From: Symsagittifera roscoffensis
Taxonomy: Eukaryota > Xenacoelomorpha > Acoela > Convolutidae
Length of the DNA stretch: 64,000 nt
Direction of reading: 5' to 3'
NCBI RefSeq assembly: GCF_963678635.1
Contig: NC_087069.1
Span: 36,995,959 to 37,059,958 of the forward strand
The position numbers and the translations under genes were made by a program. The notes under the pieces were generated by a model, which made no database searches, was not told the origin of the DNA, and saw only the letters and a list, made by a program, of their open reading frames with translations. Shown here one piece after another: positions 1-12,699 of the stretch. Within the stretch, counting starts at the first letter, position 1; each line of letters opens with the position of its first letter.

Positions 1-123
1 AAAACTTTTTTGTGTTTTTGAGCTTTTTGTCAATATATAGCTGTGAATAAAAAAAAACGGTGTCCTAAATGCACAGCAACCTTCTGAACTGTTAAAGTTC
101 TACCTGTAGTATTTATTTTGCAG

Positions 124-311
124 TGGTCGGCCTGGTGCTGCTAGTTGGCATGTACTTGGTGTGCACCAAGTTCCTCTGCAAGAGGAAGGGGAAGAAGGGT
201 AAGAAGGGGGAGAAGAAGGGACTGCTGGGGAAGGCGGGGGACTTCGGAGGAAAAGACGACAGCAAACACGACGAGGAGGAGGGCAAGGAGGAGGAGGAAG
301 AAGAGGAGGAG
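124..311 (+). CDS. Syt1: Synaptotagmin exon: membrane-span end, basic and acidic linker
   Basis: Acceptor TTTTGCAG ends at 123 and donor GTGCGG starts at 312. The first codon is shared with an exon outside the window (one base upstream, two here). It encodes a hydrophobic run ([12 protein letters not shown]), two cysteines that are typical palmitoylation positions, a Lys/Gly-rich stretch and a run of about a dozen acidic residues. The exon is far more GC-rich than the flanking intron. Confidence 0.9.
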
Positions 312-3300
312 GTGCGGTTAATTTATTTTCACTTTCTTCATTTTCCCAATTTTCCGAATATCGAAGAAGAAGTCAAGTTTTGCCAGGTTGAAACAATTAA
401 AGGTATAAATTGGTAGTCGTTAAAACTGTAATCAAACTGAAGTAATTTAAGTATTTGGCTTATTCAGCTCCTCTCCCTCTAAAGTTGTTGTGCAAAATTA
501 TCTTCTGGCTGAGTAAGTCAAACATAAAACATATCCTCGTCAACAAGTGAACAAATTTTGAAATGAAATTCAGGCTAAATGTCTTTAAAAATTTCTTGTT
601 AGGTTTAAAACGAAAGATAGATTTCTGTACTCAGCGATAAACTTAGCGTGGGTAATTACGCAACTTCAATCATATTTGGTTGGCGACCTTTTTTTTTAGG
701 TTGACCAAACTGATTTTCTGAGCTCTCCCAAATCACTCTAAAGATCCCATTTTTTTTGTTGAAATTTTCAGCGCCGCCAGCAAATTTTTGAAAAAAAGGC
801 CAAAAAAACTTTTTGGGCACTTTTTGGAAAACTTTGAGTCGGGAGGGGTCAAATCCCGGAATATTTTTCCTCTGGTGCTTGTGAACACACACTTTTAAAA
901 CCATTAATACGATATCATATCAGAGGCGGGTTTAGGGAAAGAAAGGGGACGCCCGCCGAAAAAAAAAAAACGCAATTTAATCGTCAATTTTTTAAAACGC
1001 AATTTTTTCAAGCAGCCAAAAACGGATTTTTTACTGGAAAATTTGCTGAACTGTAGTTGAAACTATTGAACTAAATTTAGGAGGGGAAAGCGGAAGAAAA
1101 GCAGTACCTGGGAAGGCTGAGCTACTCTATAGACTATGAGTTCCAGAAGGGGGAACTAACAGTGGGAATCATCTCAGCCAGTGATCTGGTCGGAATGGAT
1201 ATGAGCGGAACATCCGACCCATACGTCAAGGTCAGTAACTCAAGGAATAAAAGGGAAACAAAAAAATATATACAAGGATTACACGGGTCGACCTTAATTG
1301 CTAGTCACACTATTTGAACCGTGAAATTTCTTCACACACGTCTAGAAAATTGTCTGATAACGACTTTTTCATTGGGTGAAATTGTGTGACTAGCTTTTTT
1401 TCAGCTTTGAAAATCCTGTTTCATAAACACAAACTGGAACGTTTAAAGCTTATTGAGTTAAAAAATCCTCGCCAACCCATCCCACGCCAAGGACATGCCG
1501 GTGTCTGAATCGAAAAAATAATCCAATTAAAATTGAAGCGCAATGCTCTATCCGGTATTTTCACAGGAACACTACGAGAACCGAGCGCCCATGGACTTTA
1601 ATTATTTATAATTGATTTTCGATACAAAACCATCCATTACAAGTCATTATAGACGTAAAAATCAGAGCACAAATTCGATTACATTGCCATTATAATCGAT
1701 TAACTTTGAAAAAAAAAACATTATAATCCATTATAATCCATTATAATCCATTATAAACCATTATTTTGGCACTGATATCGACTGTTTTTGTCGAGATAAT
1801 CCATTCTTATCGATCATTTTTGAAACAAAAATCCGTTATAATTGATTATAATCCAATTTTTTAAACTCCAAAATATGTTATTTTTGCAAATATTTTAGAG
1901 AAATTTTGCAAGAATATCTACTCTATATCTTTAAATGTGTGAGTTCTGTTTAATCTCCCTCCCAAAGTTAAAAACTGGGGAAAGATAATGTGGATGTCAC
2001 TCTTTATTGTGGATCTCCTCCTCCCCCACGTTTACTCCCCCCACCAGTTTTAGCCCCCGAGTTTATAACCTCTCCACCCTGTTTACGGCGCCCTGTTTTT
2101 TGCCCTCCCCATAATTTCAAATACATAATTCTCAAAAAACCATTGCAAAGTTTTTTACAGAACGTGTGTAGTGCCTGCTAAATTTCTACACCTAAACTTT
2201 CTCAAACTGCATAACAATTCATTCCCCTCAACTCCGCCCAACGTTTGCCCTTAAGCCCTCTTGTCCCCAAACGTTTGCTACTTTTCCCTCAAAAATCTTA
2301 GTTTGCTACTTTTCCCTCAAAAATCTTAGTTTGCTACTTTTCCCTCGAAAATTTTAGTTTGCTACTTTGTCAAGCCACCCCCTTCCCCCGCCAGAACTAA
2401 AGCCTCCCGTTTTATAATTCTTGACCGACCCCGGCTAACTTTCGGCAGGTTTTTGTTCGGTGAACTTTTTTTGAAAATTTCGAATTTTTGTCTTTGTGAA
2501 CTTTCAGCTCGCCCAACAACAAATGTTTTGAAGTTTTAGAAAAGTGGCTTTAGATTTGAAAACTGTGTAAAAATATAAAGAAGAAGAATAAAGAAAAAAA
2601 TAAGTTTTCTTAATGGAAATTGTTTTTTTAATCAATAACTTGATTAGAAAAAAGGCCAAAAAGTTACGTATGCATGCCCATTTCTGCTTTCTAATTAAGA
2701 ATCTTTGAAATAGGCCGAGTGATATATCATGCATAAGCTTTTTCAGCTTTCTGAGTCTTCATGCGAACTTTTTGGATCAAAAAACTTTTGCAAAAGTTAT
2801 GAAAAATCATTTTCGGAAACTTTTTTTGATTTCTTAAATTCAATTTTCAAAAAAAAAAACATGTCAATTACTTTATTCTTTATGTACTGATACAATCGAT
2901 GTGCCTAAATTCTAGGCGTTTGCCCGGATCTTCTCATCACACAGCAAACAAATATATTATTGTTTTTTTTTAAAAAGAAATTATTTAGCGTTTCGTACTG
3001 TTGCGGTCCGAACGTATTGAGCTACTTGAACGGCAATCGGCTGTCGTTGGACAAAAAATATATTGTAAAAGTAAAAGAAATTCGTTTTTCGAAAAAATTG
3101 TCAATTATATTTTATTTACTGATATCATCGAATCTGTCTAATTTCTAGGCTTTCGCTCAGATCTTTTAATCACCCGACAAACAAAACACAACAATGTTTA
3201 CTAAAAGAAACGCTTTTCAGTGTTTTTACTATTGCGGTCGGTTTGTCATGTAAACTTGCACAGCCACCGGCTATCCTTGATATTATATAATAGTAAATAC

Positions 3301-5870
3301 AAGCTACAATTGTTAAACTTTTTTTTCACGTCGAGAGTGAAGATAAGTGAAGATTTTTTTCAGTGAAGATAATTTAATCATAGTGAGTTGTTGCCAATCC
3401 CCTGTGTGCAACAACAAATGCAAATTGATATTTGTATTCTTTGAAACGTCTAATTTTAATTACAATTTTGAACAATTTTCACTCAATATTTGAGTAAAAA
3501 TCCCGACCGACAGCGACTGATTTGTGGTACAGTCACGGGACATAGAATTTGCAATTTTTTTATTTCAACAAGCAAATCAACAATTTTTTTCTTTGTTTTG
3601 TCGTTTTCTGTGCAAATATTTAGAATACAATGACTAATTTCTGTCAAATGCTAGATAAAACTATTTGGAAGGACATAACCAAACCAAAGTTTGAGAAATC
3701 TGTTATGATGGCGTAAATTAGCCACTTTATCATCATTAGTTCTAAAAGCAAACAATATAAGGATTTTGAATTTGTAGGCTCAAATCAGTTTTTTGGAACG
3801 CTGATGATCTTGACTTAGGTCTTTTTATAACAAAAAACGACAGATAGCAGAATTGAAGGAGTTACTTGGCCCGATATCGGAAAACGATCATATCTGTTGT
3901 TGACGACATGTAAATTAAAAGTTATCGGGAGCATACACCAGAAAATTGATCAAAGTTTACAGACAGCATAACTGCTATGGAGAATCTTTTGCATGGATTG
4001 GACCAGTAATTGTTCGAACTATTTATTGGATCAGTTCTTTTGCTGCCCTTTTGTGATCATCAGTGCAAAAGGTACTGAAACTTTTGAGGCAGCTGATAAT
4101 ATTTAAAGCAGATTGTAAATACTGTCATTTTCAAACCAGAAAAACATTATTTTCTTTTTGAATTATATGCCTCCTTTATATGCCTCTTTTATATATGCCT
4201 CTTTTTTATGTCCTCGAAACCAAGAAATTGATGAGTTAAAAAAGACAGCTTGCTATTGGTCGATAAAAAGTTTTGCTGAAACTTTCAAATTGATCCGTGA
4301 AAATATGCTTTTTTAGATTAAAAACCTATATTTGTTTTCATTTTTGTCCTCTAGCGTATGTAATTAAAAAATAATCATAATAATAACAATAAAAATAAAT
4401 TATCATCAGGAAAAAAAATAAGAAATCAAAATAGGAAAGTTTTAGTAAGGTAAATACTGCCTCGGAGATCCCCATAGAATCTTAAGTTTTCAATCGGCTC
4501 TGATAAGTGTCTTTCAGATGTCTCTGATAAATATGTTTCAGGTGTTTCTGATGCCAGACAAGAAGAAGAAGTTTGAGACTAAAGTGCACAGGAAGACTCT
4601 AAATCCGATCTTCAATGAGACATTCACTTTCAAAGTGCCCTTCGCAGAGATAGCAGGACAGACGCTGATGATGGCAGTCTACGATTTCGACCGGTTCTCT
4701 AAACACGACATGATTGGCAATGTCAAGATCCCATTGAACTCTGTTGACCTTGGGAGTACTATTGAGGATACGAAGGAACTGCAGCCACCTGATGATGACA
4801 AGGTGTGCTCCTTTTTAATTATTTTTTATGACGACTTCAGGACGCTGGTAAAATAAAATGCGAAAAGTTCGACCTGATAAATTTAATTAAATGAACAGAA
4901 TGTCATTTTTAAAGAAAACATCCGTAAAACTTTGAAATTTCATGCGGATTCGGCAGAAAAACTATGTGCGTTTAGCTTTTGCGTGCAATTTTTTTTCAAG
5001 TAGATCATTTGTTTTTCAAATTAATTCTCTAGTATAGCATCTGATCAAAGATAATTATGAACTCATCAAAATACGTGAAAAGACCGCATAAAACAAATGA
5101 TGCGCATGATGACAGAAAATGAACTTAAAGACCTTCAACGAAACTCGAAGACGTTAACAAAAGAAGCAAAAAAGTATGAAACCCTTCCAATGATGTTTGA
5201 TTGATTAAAATATGTTATTTATGCAAAATTGCCAACATAAAAAAAACGTTTGTAACTTAAATACCTTTTCCACCTTTTCCCCCTTTTGGTGCTTAGTAAC
5301 GATTTGCCACCCCTATAATGAATTATTTCAACGGTTAAGCATATGTGAGTTTTGTACCTTATAACGGATCCCCCTTTTGAAAAAGGTGGATAGTTAAAGA
5401 GATCCGAAATTTTTAATTGGGAGTTTTTATGTTTGAAGGAGTACCTCGGAGATCTTTGCTTCTCGTTGCGATTCGTGCCCAAAGCGGGCAAACTCACTGT
5501 CAACGTCCTGGAGGCCAAGAACTTGAAAAAGATGGACGTTGGAGGACTTTCGGATCCCTTCGTCAAGATAGAACTCATGCAAAACGGGAAAAGAGTCAAA
5601 AAGAAGAAGACTACGATTAAGAAACGAACCCTGAACCCTTATTTCAACGAGAGTTTTCTCTTTGAAGTGCCATTCGAACAAATAACCAAAACGGATCTAA
5701 AAATCACAGTGTTCGACTACGATAAACTGGGATCAAATGATGCCATTGGAGGTATAGATGTCGGCTATGGAGCATCGGGAGCTGGATTAAGGCACTGGAC
5801 CGATATGATTAATGCACCGAGACGACCGATTGCACAGTGGCATACGCTGCAAGAAGTAGAAGAAAAGTAA
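124..5870 (+). CDS. Syt1: Synaptotagmin-1/2 type calcium sensor (3' part of gene, 4 exons)
   Basis: Synaptic-vesicle calcium sensor for neurotransmitter release. Coding exons are 124-311, 1081-1230, 4542-4802 and 5439-5870; all introns are GT..AG and the three internal joints are phase 0. The first codon here is split, so the ATG, lumenal N-terminus and start of the membrane span lie left of the window. Domain order is: end of a transmembrane helix with juxtamembrane cysteines, Lys/Gly-rich stretch, Glu-rich linker, C2A, C2B. C2A keeps all five calcium aspartates ([23 protein letters not shown]) and so does C2B ([27 protein letters not shown]). The C2B polybasic run KKKKTTIKK and the closing [11 protein letters not shown] signature are present. 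This pattern fits the Syt1/2 branch rather than calcium-independent synaptotagmins. Which of Syt1 or Syt2 cannot be decided from one sequence. Confidence 0.95.
1081..1230 (+). CDS. Syt1: Synaptotagmin exon: start of C2A
   Basis: Too interrupted by introns to appear as a long open frame. Acceptor AAATTTAG ends at 1080; donor GTCAGT starts at 1231. Exactly 50 codons, phase 0 on both sides. It encodes [20 protein letters not shown], and then the first calcium loop, with aspartates in [13 protein letters not shown]. Confidence 0.92.
1612..1860. repeat. AT-rich short tandem repeat (CCATTATAAT-like)
   Basis: Inside the 3.3-kb synaptotagmin intron. The 10-bp word CCATTATAAT occurs in exact tandem near 1729-1770, and diverged forms (ATTATAATCGATT) extend on both sides. 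Confidence 0.6.
2273..2367. repeat. 28-bp tandem repeat, about 3.4 copies
   Basis: Unit begins TTTGCTACTTTTCCCTCAAA. The first copies are identical and the last one is slightly changed. It lies in a C-rich stretch of the large synaptotagmin intron. Confidence 0.75.
4542..4802 (+). CDS. Syt1: Synaptotagmin exon: rest of C2A
   Basis: Acceptor TGTTTCAG ends at 4541; donor GTGTGC starts at 4803. The exon has 87 codons. It starts [20 protein letters not shown], includes the calcium loop [14 protein letters not shown], and ends in the C2A-C2B linker with PPDDDK. Confidence 0.95.
5439..5870 (+). CDS. Syt1: Synaptotagmin last coding exon: whole C2B and stop
   Basis: The acceptor is read as TGTTTGAAG ending at 5438, giving [12 protein letters not shown] directly after PPDDDK in the same phase. 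One intron-less exon covers the full C2B domain and stops with TAA at 5868-5870 after [11 protein letters not shown]. The tail is a few residues shorter than in mammalian Syt1. The exact acceptor is the least certain point. Confidence 0.93.
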   Translation, partial: EYLGDLCFSLRFVPKAGKLTVNVLEAKNLKKMDVGGLSDPFVKIELMQNGKRVKKKKTTIKKRTLNPYFNESFLFEVPFEQITKTDLKITVFDYDKLGSNDAIGGIDVGYGASGAGLRHWTDMINAPRRPIAQWHTLQEVEEK

Positions 5871-6210
5871 ACGCGTTGCATCCACACCCGCTCCATACAC
5901 TCACACTGCCCCCAACCCGCAGCCGCCCCTACCCCCGCCCGCTTCCAGCGCCCGAGTCCAGACCTTCGGTTCCCAAACAGGCATAATTCCAAGCCTAGAT
6001 GTTTGAAAAAAAACATATAGATCAATTAATTCAAATCATCTTAGCACTGGAACCCAAATTACACCATAAGCATTCAAAATCAAAACCACTGAGCGCTAAT
6101 TGTCCCACTTTTTCAGTTTATTTTTTGTTTCTGTTCCAAATCATTTTTGATAGAAGAGCTTACAATCTTGAGAGTATAATGCCTCAAATTTAACGAAAGC
6201 AAGTTTAAAA

Positions 6211-6267
6211 TCAGGGGCGGATTTAGGATTTTCTCGAGGATGGAAGGGTGCCTAAATCCGCCCCTGA
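6211..6267. mobile_element. hAT-like miniature inverted repeat
   Basis: Two 17-bp arms, 6211-6227 (TCAGGGGCGGATTTAGG) and 6251-6267, are perfect reverse complements separated by 23 bp. CAGGGGCGGAT-type ends are a familiar hAT-superfamily terminus. The flanks (tttaaaat and acttaaaa) resemble each other but are not an exact 8-bp target duplication. Read as a solo pair of ends or a tiny non-autonomous copy just downstream of the synaptotagmin gene. Confidence 0.5.
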
Positions 6268-6269
6268 CT

Positions 6270-8470
6270 TAAAAGTAAGAGAAAGTTGTTTCCACAATTT
6301 TTTTTAAAAATTCATTAGCACTGTTCAAACTATTGTCATGTTGTACGTATTTTTGTCCCATTGAATCACTAAACCTCGAGTGCGTTTGAAAAACTGTATT
6401 GGCCAATTATATTTATATTTCACTTTTTAAGTCCAGTATTATATGACATGTAACAATGTTTAAATTTCATAATTGAGATTTCAATTTCAATTTATTATTT
6501 GAAAATGATAATTAGTTCTCTGATTGGAATTCGAAATGATGTTGATTCAAAAGTGGTGTTTAATAACTGTAGCCATAATTCGTTAATATATATCTTTTGT
6601 TTTGTGCTTGAAACAGTAATCTAATTCATTAAAATACAGAAACGTTCTCAATTTGTATGTGTTTTTTAAATCAGTAGAATGATCTTGGAACTAAAATTTC
6701 CACTTTAGAAAGATGAAAAAATTCTATTTTTCACAGATTGTCCTTGCAAAAACGTTCCAAGCTGGTTTTTACTGGTCAAAAATTGAATTCGTTTTGATAT
6801 TCATAGAAATTTTTCAGATCTCGCATCTATTTTTCTTCTATATTTTTTTGACCAATCACGTAATCACATTGCGGCTTATTTACTACACAACATTTTGTCC
6901 TGTAAATTGTCTTTGAAAAAAAATACTTCGAAAAACACTTGTTTTCTTTTTTGATGCAACAGCTTAAAAGTTAAAACGAGGTATGCTTTAGCAGGCTAGT
7001 ATTCTTGATGAAAAGAAAAATGAAAATCATTTTGTTTCTCTGTGGTTTTATGAAAATTTCTTTTTTTTGTTTTTTTTGTTGTAGATTTCGATCAGTTTGT
7101 AAGCGTACAAAACTGGAATCTAGATTGATCTAATTCCACATCTTTTTGCAAATGAGGAGATGTGTTACTAGGAGAAAAATTCAATCATGCTTTTTCGTTT
7201 AAAAAGTCCTTTTTAGAGGCTGATTTTTTTTTATTATGAACGACAGAGCTAACGGGATCCCAGACTAGTTGTCAATTAGAAAGCTACCTAGGTCGAGGCT
7301 AATTTTTTGTTTCGACTTTCAACTTTGATCACATGCCAGTGCTGGATCGGAAAAGACTAGTCGAGACAGGAGTTTGGGTCGAGCACAATTTCGAATTAAA
7401 CTCTGAGCATGGTCGAAATTTACCTCGAGTGTGGTCGAAACATACCTAGAATACGGTCAAGTTTAAGCGAAACTTTGACGGGATTTTCAACATGCTATTC
7501 AAACCTACTGATTTTTATGATGGCCCTGCAGTCGATGGGCTGCGGGGGTTTAAGAAAGGAAAATGAAAATAAAAACAAGAAAGAAACGAGTACCACGAAG
7601 TTTAAAGAGCCCATAGGATGCCTTTTAGAGTTAAAAAAAATAATATCTCTGCTGAAAGATTTTTTCGAGCAAAAAACATTCCTAAACTTCACAAAAACGA
7701 AAACAAAACAAAAGAACGTTAAAAATTGGTTGCGCATGAAAACATGTACTGACTCTGGTTAAAGAGACACCACTAAAACATTATAAAAATTGTTTTTTCA
7801 CGCTGGCAAGTAAAAATTTTAACGCAAAAACGTAACATCGAACATTACCGATCCACAAATATCCAAAAAAAAATCCAGATTTTGGTATGCCAACTGATAA
7901 TTCATAAGGCGGCTCTTGGACCAATAATTTGAAAAGCAAACTCACGGTGCATCAATTCAGACTTCAGGATACCTTTGCGCACCACTGGATAACTTCAGGA
8001 TAACTTTGAGAACACTTTGCGCACCGCTGAAAAAGCTCTTTCAACGTGGAACAGACACACTCAATTTTTCAAATTAACAATTTAATTTTGAGCTATTTGT
8101 GTAGTGCTTAAATGTGATAAAAAATCTTTTAAAAACTTATTATCGTAAATAAAACGAGTGCAAGGACCTTTTTGTGCAAACTTGACAAACTGAGAACGCA
8201 AAAAATGAGTTTCGCTTATCATGTGAGATTTTCAAAAAATTGAAGAGGGGACAAATATTTTTTCTCTACGGGAAATTTTCTTTTTGATTTTTTCTATTTT
8301 TCTCAAAAACTAACCAACCAATCTAAGCTTTTTTTCAGAGAACAGAATGGACTTGAAAAGCTCAAACTATAGGCGACGACGCTCAAACTTTTTCAAACTT
8401 AAGAGAATGGCTCTCGGGATAAACAAATTTCTTTATTTTTTGAGCGTTTCGAGACTTTTTTAAGATTTAG
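6270..8470. other. Non-coding AT-rich stretch, no gene seen
   Basis: Downstream of synaptotagmin. Open frames here are short, low in GC and biased to F/K/N/L, with no recognisable motif. I see no gene, RNA gene or clear repeat array. Confidence 0.5.
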
Positions 8471-8472
8471 AT

Positions 8473-8557
8473 TTAAGATCATTTATCCACGAGGGATAGG
8501 ACCAACATACGAGCTGTACAGCTCATCACGGCGAACCGCTGTTGTGCCCCTGCTTAA
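8473..8557 (-). mobile_element. 5'-truncated SINE copy (tail only)
   Basis: Read on the minus strand, these 85 bp are identical base for base to the 3' part of the full SINE at 28621-28864, including the palindrome GAGCTGTACAGCTC and the end GGATAAATGATCTTAA. The tRNA-like head is missing, the usual result of incomplete reverse transcription. Confidence 0.8.
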
Positions 8558-9299
8558 AAAACAACTTCTCGAAAAACAACTTCCCAAACCTGAGTTTTGG
8601 GCTCAATCGAAGTCACAGGTCGGTTGGTTAAGTTTTCTCTGCATAAGCGGCTTTGTTCAATTGTTTTGAGCAACGAGCTAAGATTCTCGGAAAAGTCATT
8701 TTTTTTGAATTACGTACTTCGGAAAGTCAAGTTTTTGAACTTTGATCGGTTTTGATTGGTTGAAAAACACTTCAATTTTCTTTTCATTGTAAAATTACAC
8801 ACCTCAATCTTTTTGTGCGAACTTAACAAATTGAGAACGCAAAAAAAACAAGTTTCAAAAAACAAGTTTGTGGCCTTCAAAAAAATTTGAAACAGTGACA
8901 ATTATTTTTTCTGAAACCTTTAGAGGAAAAAATAGCAAAAAAATCAATGGTTTGCAATGATCATAGAAAGATCGAAGATCATTATGACAAGCAATAGCAT
9001 ACCAATAAAAACAATTAGCCCCTTCACTTATTTCTGGCTTTCAACTTTTTCTTGAAACGCACAATTTTGGCATTACTTGAAGTCTTGCATTTTTGGCCGC
9101 AAGAGTGGACCCAAATTGTAGTCTAAACATAAAATAGCTAAACAAAACTGAAAACTGAATTAAAATAAACGAAATTGGTATAATCGAGGGAAAAATTTTC
9201 AAAAAACATTAAAATCAAAAACTGAAGTTTTTTTTTACTTTAGCCAACTTTTAGGGAGCTGCATAGCCGTATCCAATTGCTCCAAGACAGTTGTACTTC

Positions 9300-9600
9300 T
9301 TATAGCTCTATTTAAGTACCTTAGTTAACACTACGCTTTTACTGCATTGGGGCGCAGCTCATATAGTTGAATATAGTGCTAGAGTCTGTTGGTTTTTGAT
9401 AACAATTGCAGGTTACCCTCTTATCTTGAGATGCATTTATGTTCAAAGCCAGGAACGACAATTTTGTACTTGCTTCTTTTAGAGTAAATAGTACGTTTGG
9501 ATGAAGAGAGTTTGTGGCATCAAAAACACGAGTTGGCTCAGCTTTGACTGTTCTAACAATGACATCCTTATACCTGAGTAGCAATTTTAGCTGTGGCGTA
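9300..9600 (-). pseudogene. Penelope-type reverse transcriptase remnant
   Basis: Minus-strand reading gives RYKDVIVRT, then LHPNVLFTLKEA, LSFLALNI and VTCNCYQKPTDSS, then a stop at 9339 followed by KRSVVN. This order matches the end of Penelope-like reverse transcriptases and relatives (Y-x-DD-I, HPNIKFT, LPFLD, VYRKPT, then YKRS). The catalytic YVDD-type box has become YKDV and stops interrupt the frame, so it is dead. The rest of the element was not found. This call rests on motif order only. Confidence 0.5.
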
Positions 9601-10932
9601 TCCATCTTTTTGTGCTTGGCACCGTAGCAGTTTTTACGATACCAGACTATCTCGATCACACATCGGATAACTTTATGGAACTTTCTGATCCAAATTTTCA
9701 ATTTATACATGTAAGTTTTTGAAATCAATTCTTAAAATGTTCTGAGACTAGTTTTTCAGGGTCTAAATTTTCAAGGACTTTAAAAAATTAGTCGCACTAA
9801 CATATTTCAGACACAAACAGATCTTAATCGAAAGTTTGACCTTGAAACTTCCCTGATAATTCATTAAAAATCTTGTAATTAGTTGTAGATGTTAAGCGCA
9901 ATTATACCTATTTGAATAGCTTTGGAGGTCAACTGTGATTGACTAATTTTCTAATAAAATGATTTGGACCAAAATTTTGTTTGAAATACCGTAAACTAAA
10001 TTTGTAAACTGAAATTTTATCGTCGCGTAAGTTTGCTTATTTTTTTTAACACCGTAGATGTTGCAAACTGTGGGAAAAACGTTTGAAAAGTACTTTTTTT
10101 TTGAAAAGTTTGTTCATTTTTTTCAATTTAAAAATTGTTAGTGTTAGTTCCTGGCTCCTGAAGTTTTCGCGCGTGCTATTTTTTCTGACCTTTCGCTTCA
10201 CATATGCAAAACCTCTGGTGTGAGTAGTTTTTGGGTGCGGCCAGTTTGTCTATAAACTTCTACTTCAACTCAATATTTCTACGAAGCTTTATACCACATT
10301 CTTACAAATGTTGTCCTACTGGGGAGTTCTATTTGAGATGCTCATCAATCCTCGTGGCTAAAAGCGGCACTATTAGACCGACATAGGTGGAGATACATCC
10401 ACTACACGTTAGTTTATAGCTCACTTTGGTTTTCAGCTTACATGCAATGAAAATTTTGATATACGGCAAGCAGGTTTCTAGTTTTCTGGTGTTGAAAATT
10501 AGGGATGCCCCTGAAATTTGGCGTAATTTTGCAGCAAATAATTATGTCAAATTAGGGGTTGAATCTTTCGACCATTTCTCGTTTCCTTTGTTTGATTCCG
10601 GAACTACGTACTTTTTCTTATCTTAACTTTTCTAATTAAGAGTTTAGGATAGTATCCTATCCGACGATTCTTTCGGATTTTGATTTTCAGTTCAATGTTT
10701 CCTGTTTGTTTTTATTTCCATTTTTGAAGTACTTCTATAAGCCCTTTGGATAGTCCCTAAAATTTCATCCGGTATCAAAAGTTTTCCGATACCACCCACA
10801 TGTGATCTCTTTTTGTGAATTGACAATTTTATTTAAAACCAGAGAAGATCAATTAATGTTCCGATCTGATTCTTCTAAATTGAATAGCATTTTGGATGCT
10901 ACATAAGAGCAGCATCGAGGACAATCACAGGT

Positions 10933-11172
10933 TCACCCACTCACAGTTCTAATAATTTCTTCCAGATATCTGGGAAAAACTCTAACACCCGTCTCAGAAC
11001 AATCCATTTCCTGTTGTTTCAAGCATAACCTGCAATACCAGACTGTTTCAGCAGTTTTTGCGTATCGGGGCTCTGATATGTTGGCGCAACTTAAGTGATA
11101 GTAAGTCAAGCAGGCTTCACATGCTACTGCCTCTCCCCCCACCCAGTTCTTTTTGTAACCTTTTTCCATCAA
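10933..11172 (-). pseudogene. PHD-type zinc-finger fragment
   Basis: The minus-strand frame shows CEACLTYYHLSC and then WYCRLC, the second half of a C4-H-C3 PHD finger. The first cysteine pairs are not in frame and a stop lies just upstream of 11172, so the finger is incomplete. Such fingers occur in the first open frame of some non-LTR retrotransposons and in chromatin proteins. With transposon debris on both sides, a retroelement origin is more likely. Confidence 0.4.
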
Positions 11173-12634
11173 CCAGGGCAGAACCCATTATGATCCTCTT
11201 TTAACTACGTAAGCTTGTTACTTTTCCAGTAATGCACAAAATGACTAAAATTACCTCTCATGGGAAGCACCCATTGCTTGACGGTTTTTCTGTGCATACA
11301 CATACCGCTCTATTCAAGGTAAACTTTACACGCAATCAAATGAAGACATTTTTTTTCATAGTTTTTCTAAACGTTTTTATTTATATGCTAAAACTTAATG
11401 TGATGTTTCATTCCAGTATTAAAGTTGCAGATCGCGTTTTAATCAATTGCTCAATTGACTCTACTAAAAACTACTTAAGCAACTAATCTGAAACCTGAAC
11501 TAATTTTCATTACACTTTATTGTCTTGATGCACTCTTAAACAGTAATTGAGGTGTTGAAAAATATATGAGTAATGGCCTGCCATACAATCTCCTCGCGGC
11601 TATATCAATAGATTCATTGAGATAGAAATTGGTTCATAATTTTTGTTTATCGAGAGAAATCATACTCTTGTCAGAGTCCACTTTTGTTTTCTCTGGGATC
11701 TCTCTAGCCAATTGAGCATTCGTTTCTAATTTTGCTCCCTCCTTTTCTCAATTTTCTCAAGCTTCTTACCAATATTTCGTTCAGAGTGTCAAAAGAGCTA
11801 CAACGTAAGCAAAGAACGTAAAAAACAAGGAGTGCTCATTCTACGGAAGTAGAAAATTGCCTTTACTTGTTGTCGCTTCGCTTTACTTGTTGTTTTTTCT
11901 GCAGATACAGAAATAACTCGTGAATTTTGCGGAGCGTGTACTTTTTGATGCGGCGAGCTCATTGTGCCAGCTCATCTTACCAGAGTGCATCGTGCGCTAT
12001 TGTTCACGTCATTGTGCCAGACGAAAATTTGCTCTGAAGCCAGAGGTTTCTTTTCCTGCAAAATTCGTATGTAACGATACCCCACAGTCGTTGTGGATGC
12101 TGTCCCTATTGACCCATGCTATGTCTGGAGCACGTCTGTCAGCTTGCCGCTCTTACCTCTGGTCAACGGCAAAATTATCATTAACCTGCCTTAATACTCA
12201 TACAACACTCAAGGGAGGGTACCTAACCAACAACCAAAACATTTGATCTTTTGATCAGGAAAGATATAAATCAATCTGAAAAAAAGGAATGAAAAATTGA
12301 CTCTTATTCGATCCGGAAATAAAATATAAAAAGTCATTTTATGTTTTTTTAAACTGTTTTCGGTCTTTTTGGGTTTTTTAATGTTTTTTGTACTTTTTCG
12401 CTTTGCAAAATTTTTGTTTTTAGCTTTTTCTTAGTTATGCACTATTTTTGTTTATTTTTACGCGTTATCATTAATTGTTTTTGTTCTCAGAGCCTTGGGA
12501 GAAATGGCCTGATGACTTTTATTCTAAGCCTTCGATCCCCAAAATTTGCAATCTCAACTAGGTTAATATCTAACTTTTACTAGTCGGAGGGTCCGAACCA
12601 TCCGTCTAGTACAAAACAAAAAATAAAAACTACT

Positions 12635-12699
12635 ATGGAACAATCACTCAGTAATTTTTTACAGAGCGTAGAAAAAAGATCTATTGACGACTGGCTGAC
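12635..12699 (+). other. Possible orphan first exon
   Basis: An ATG opens MEQSLSNFLQSVEKRSIDDW and runs into a textbook donor (CTGAC|GTAAGT, GT at 12700-12701). No partner exon in a matching phase was found, so this may be chance. Confidence 0.2.

Noticed and set aside
123-416. Reading the first synaptotagmin frame through to 416
   Set aside because: Frame beyond 311 is intron: donor GTGCGG at 312 and immediate loss of GC-rich coding character.
5219-6025. Minus-strand frames over the last synaptotagmin exon
   Set aside because: Antisense shadows of the C2B coding exon.
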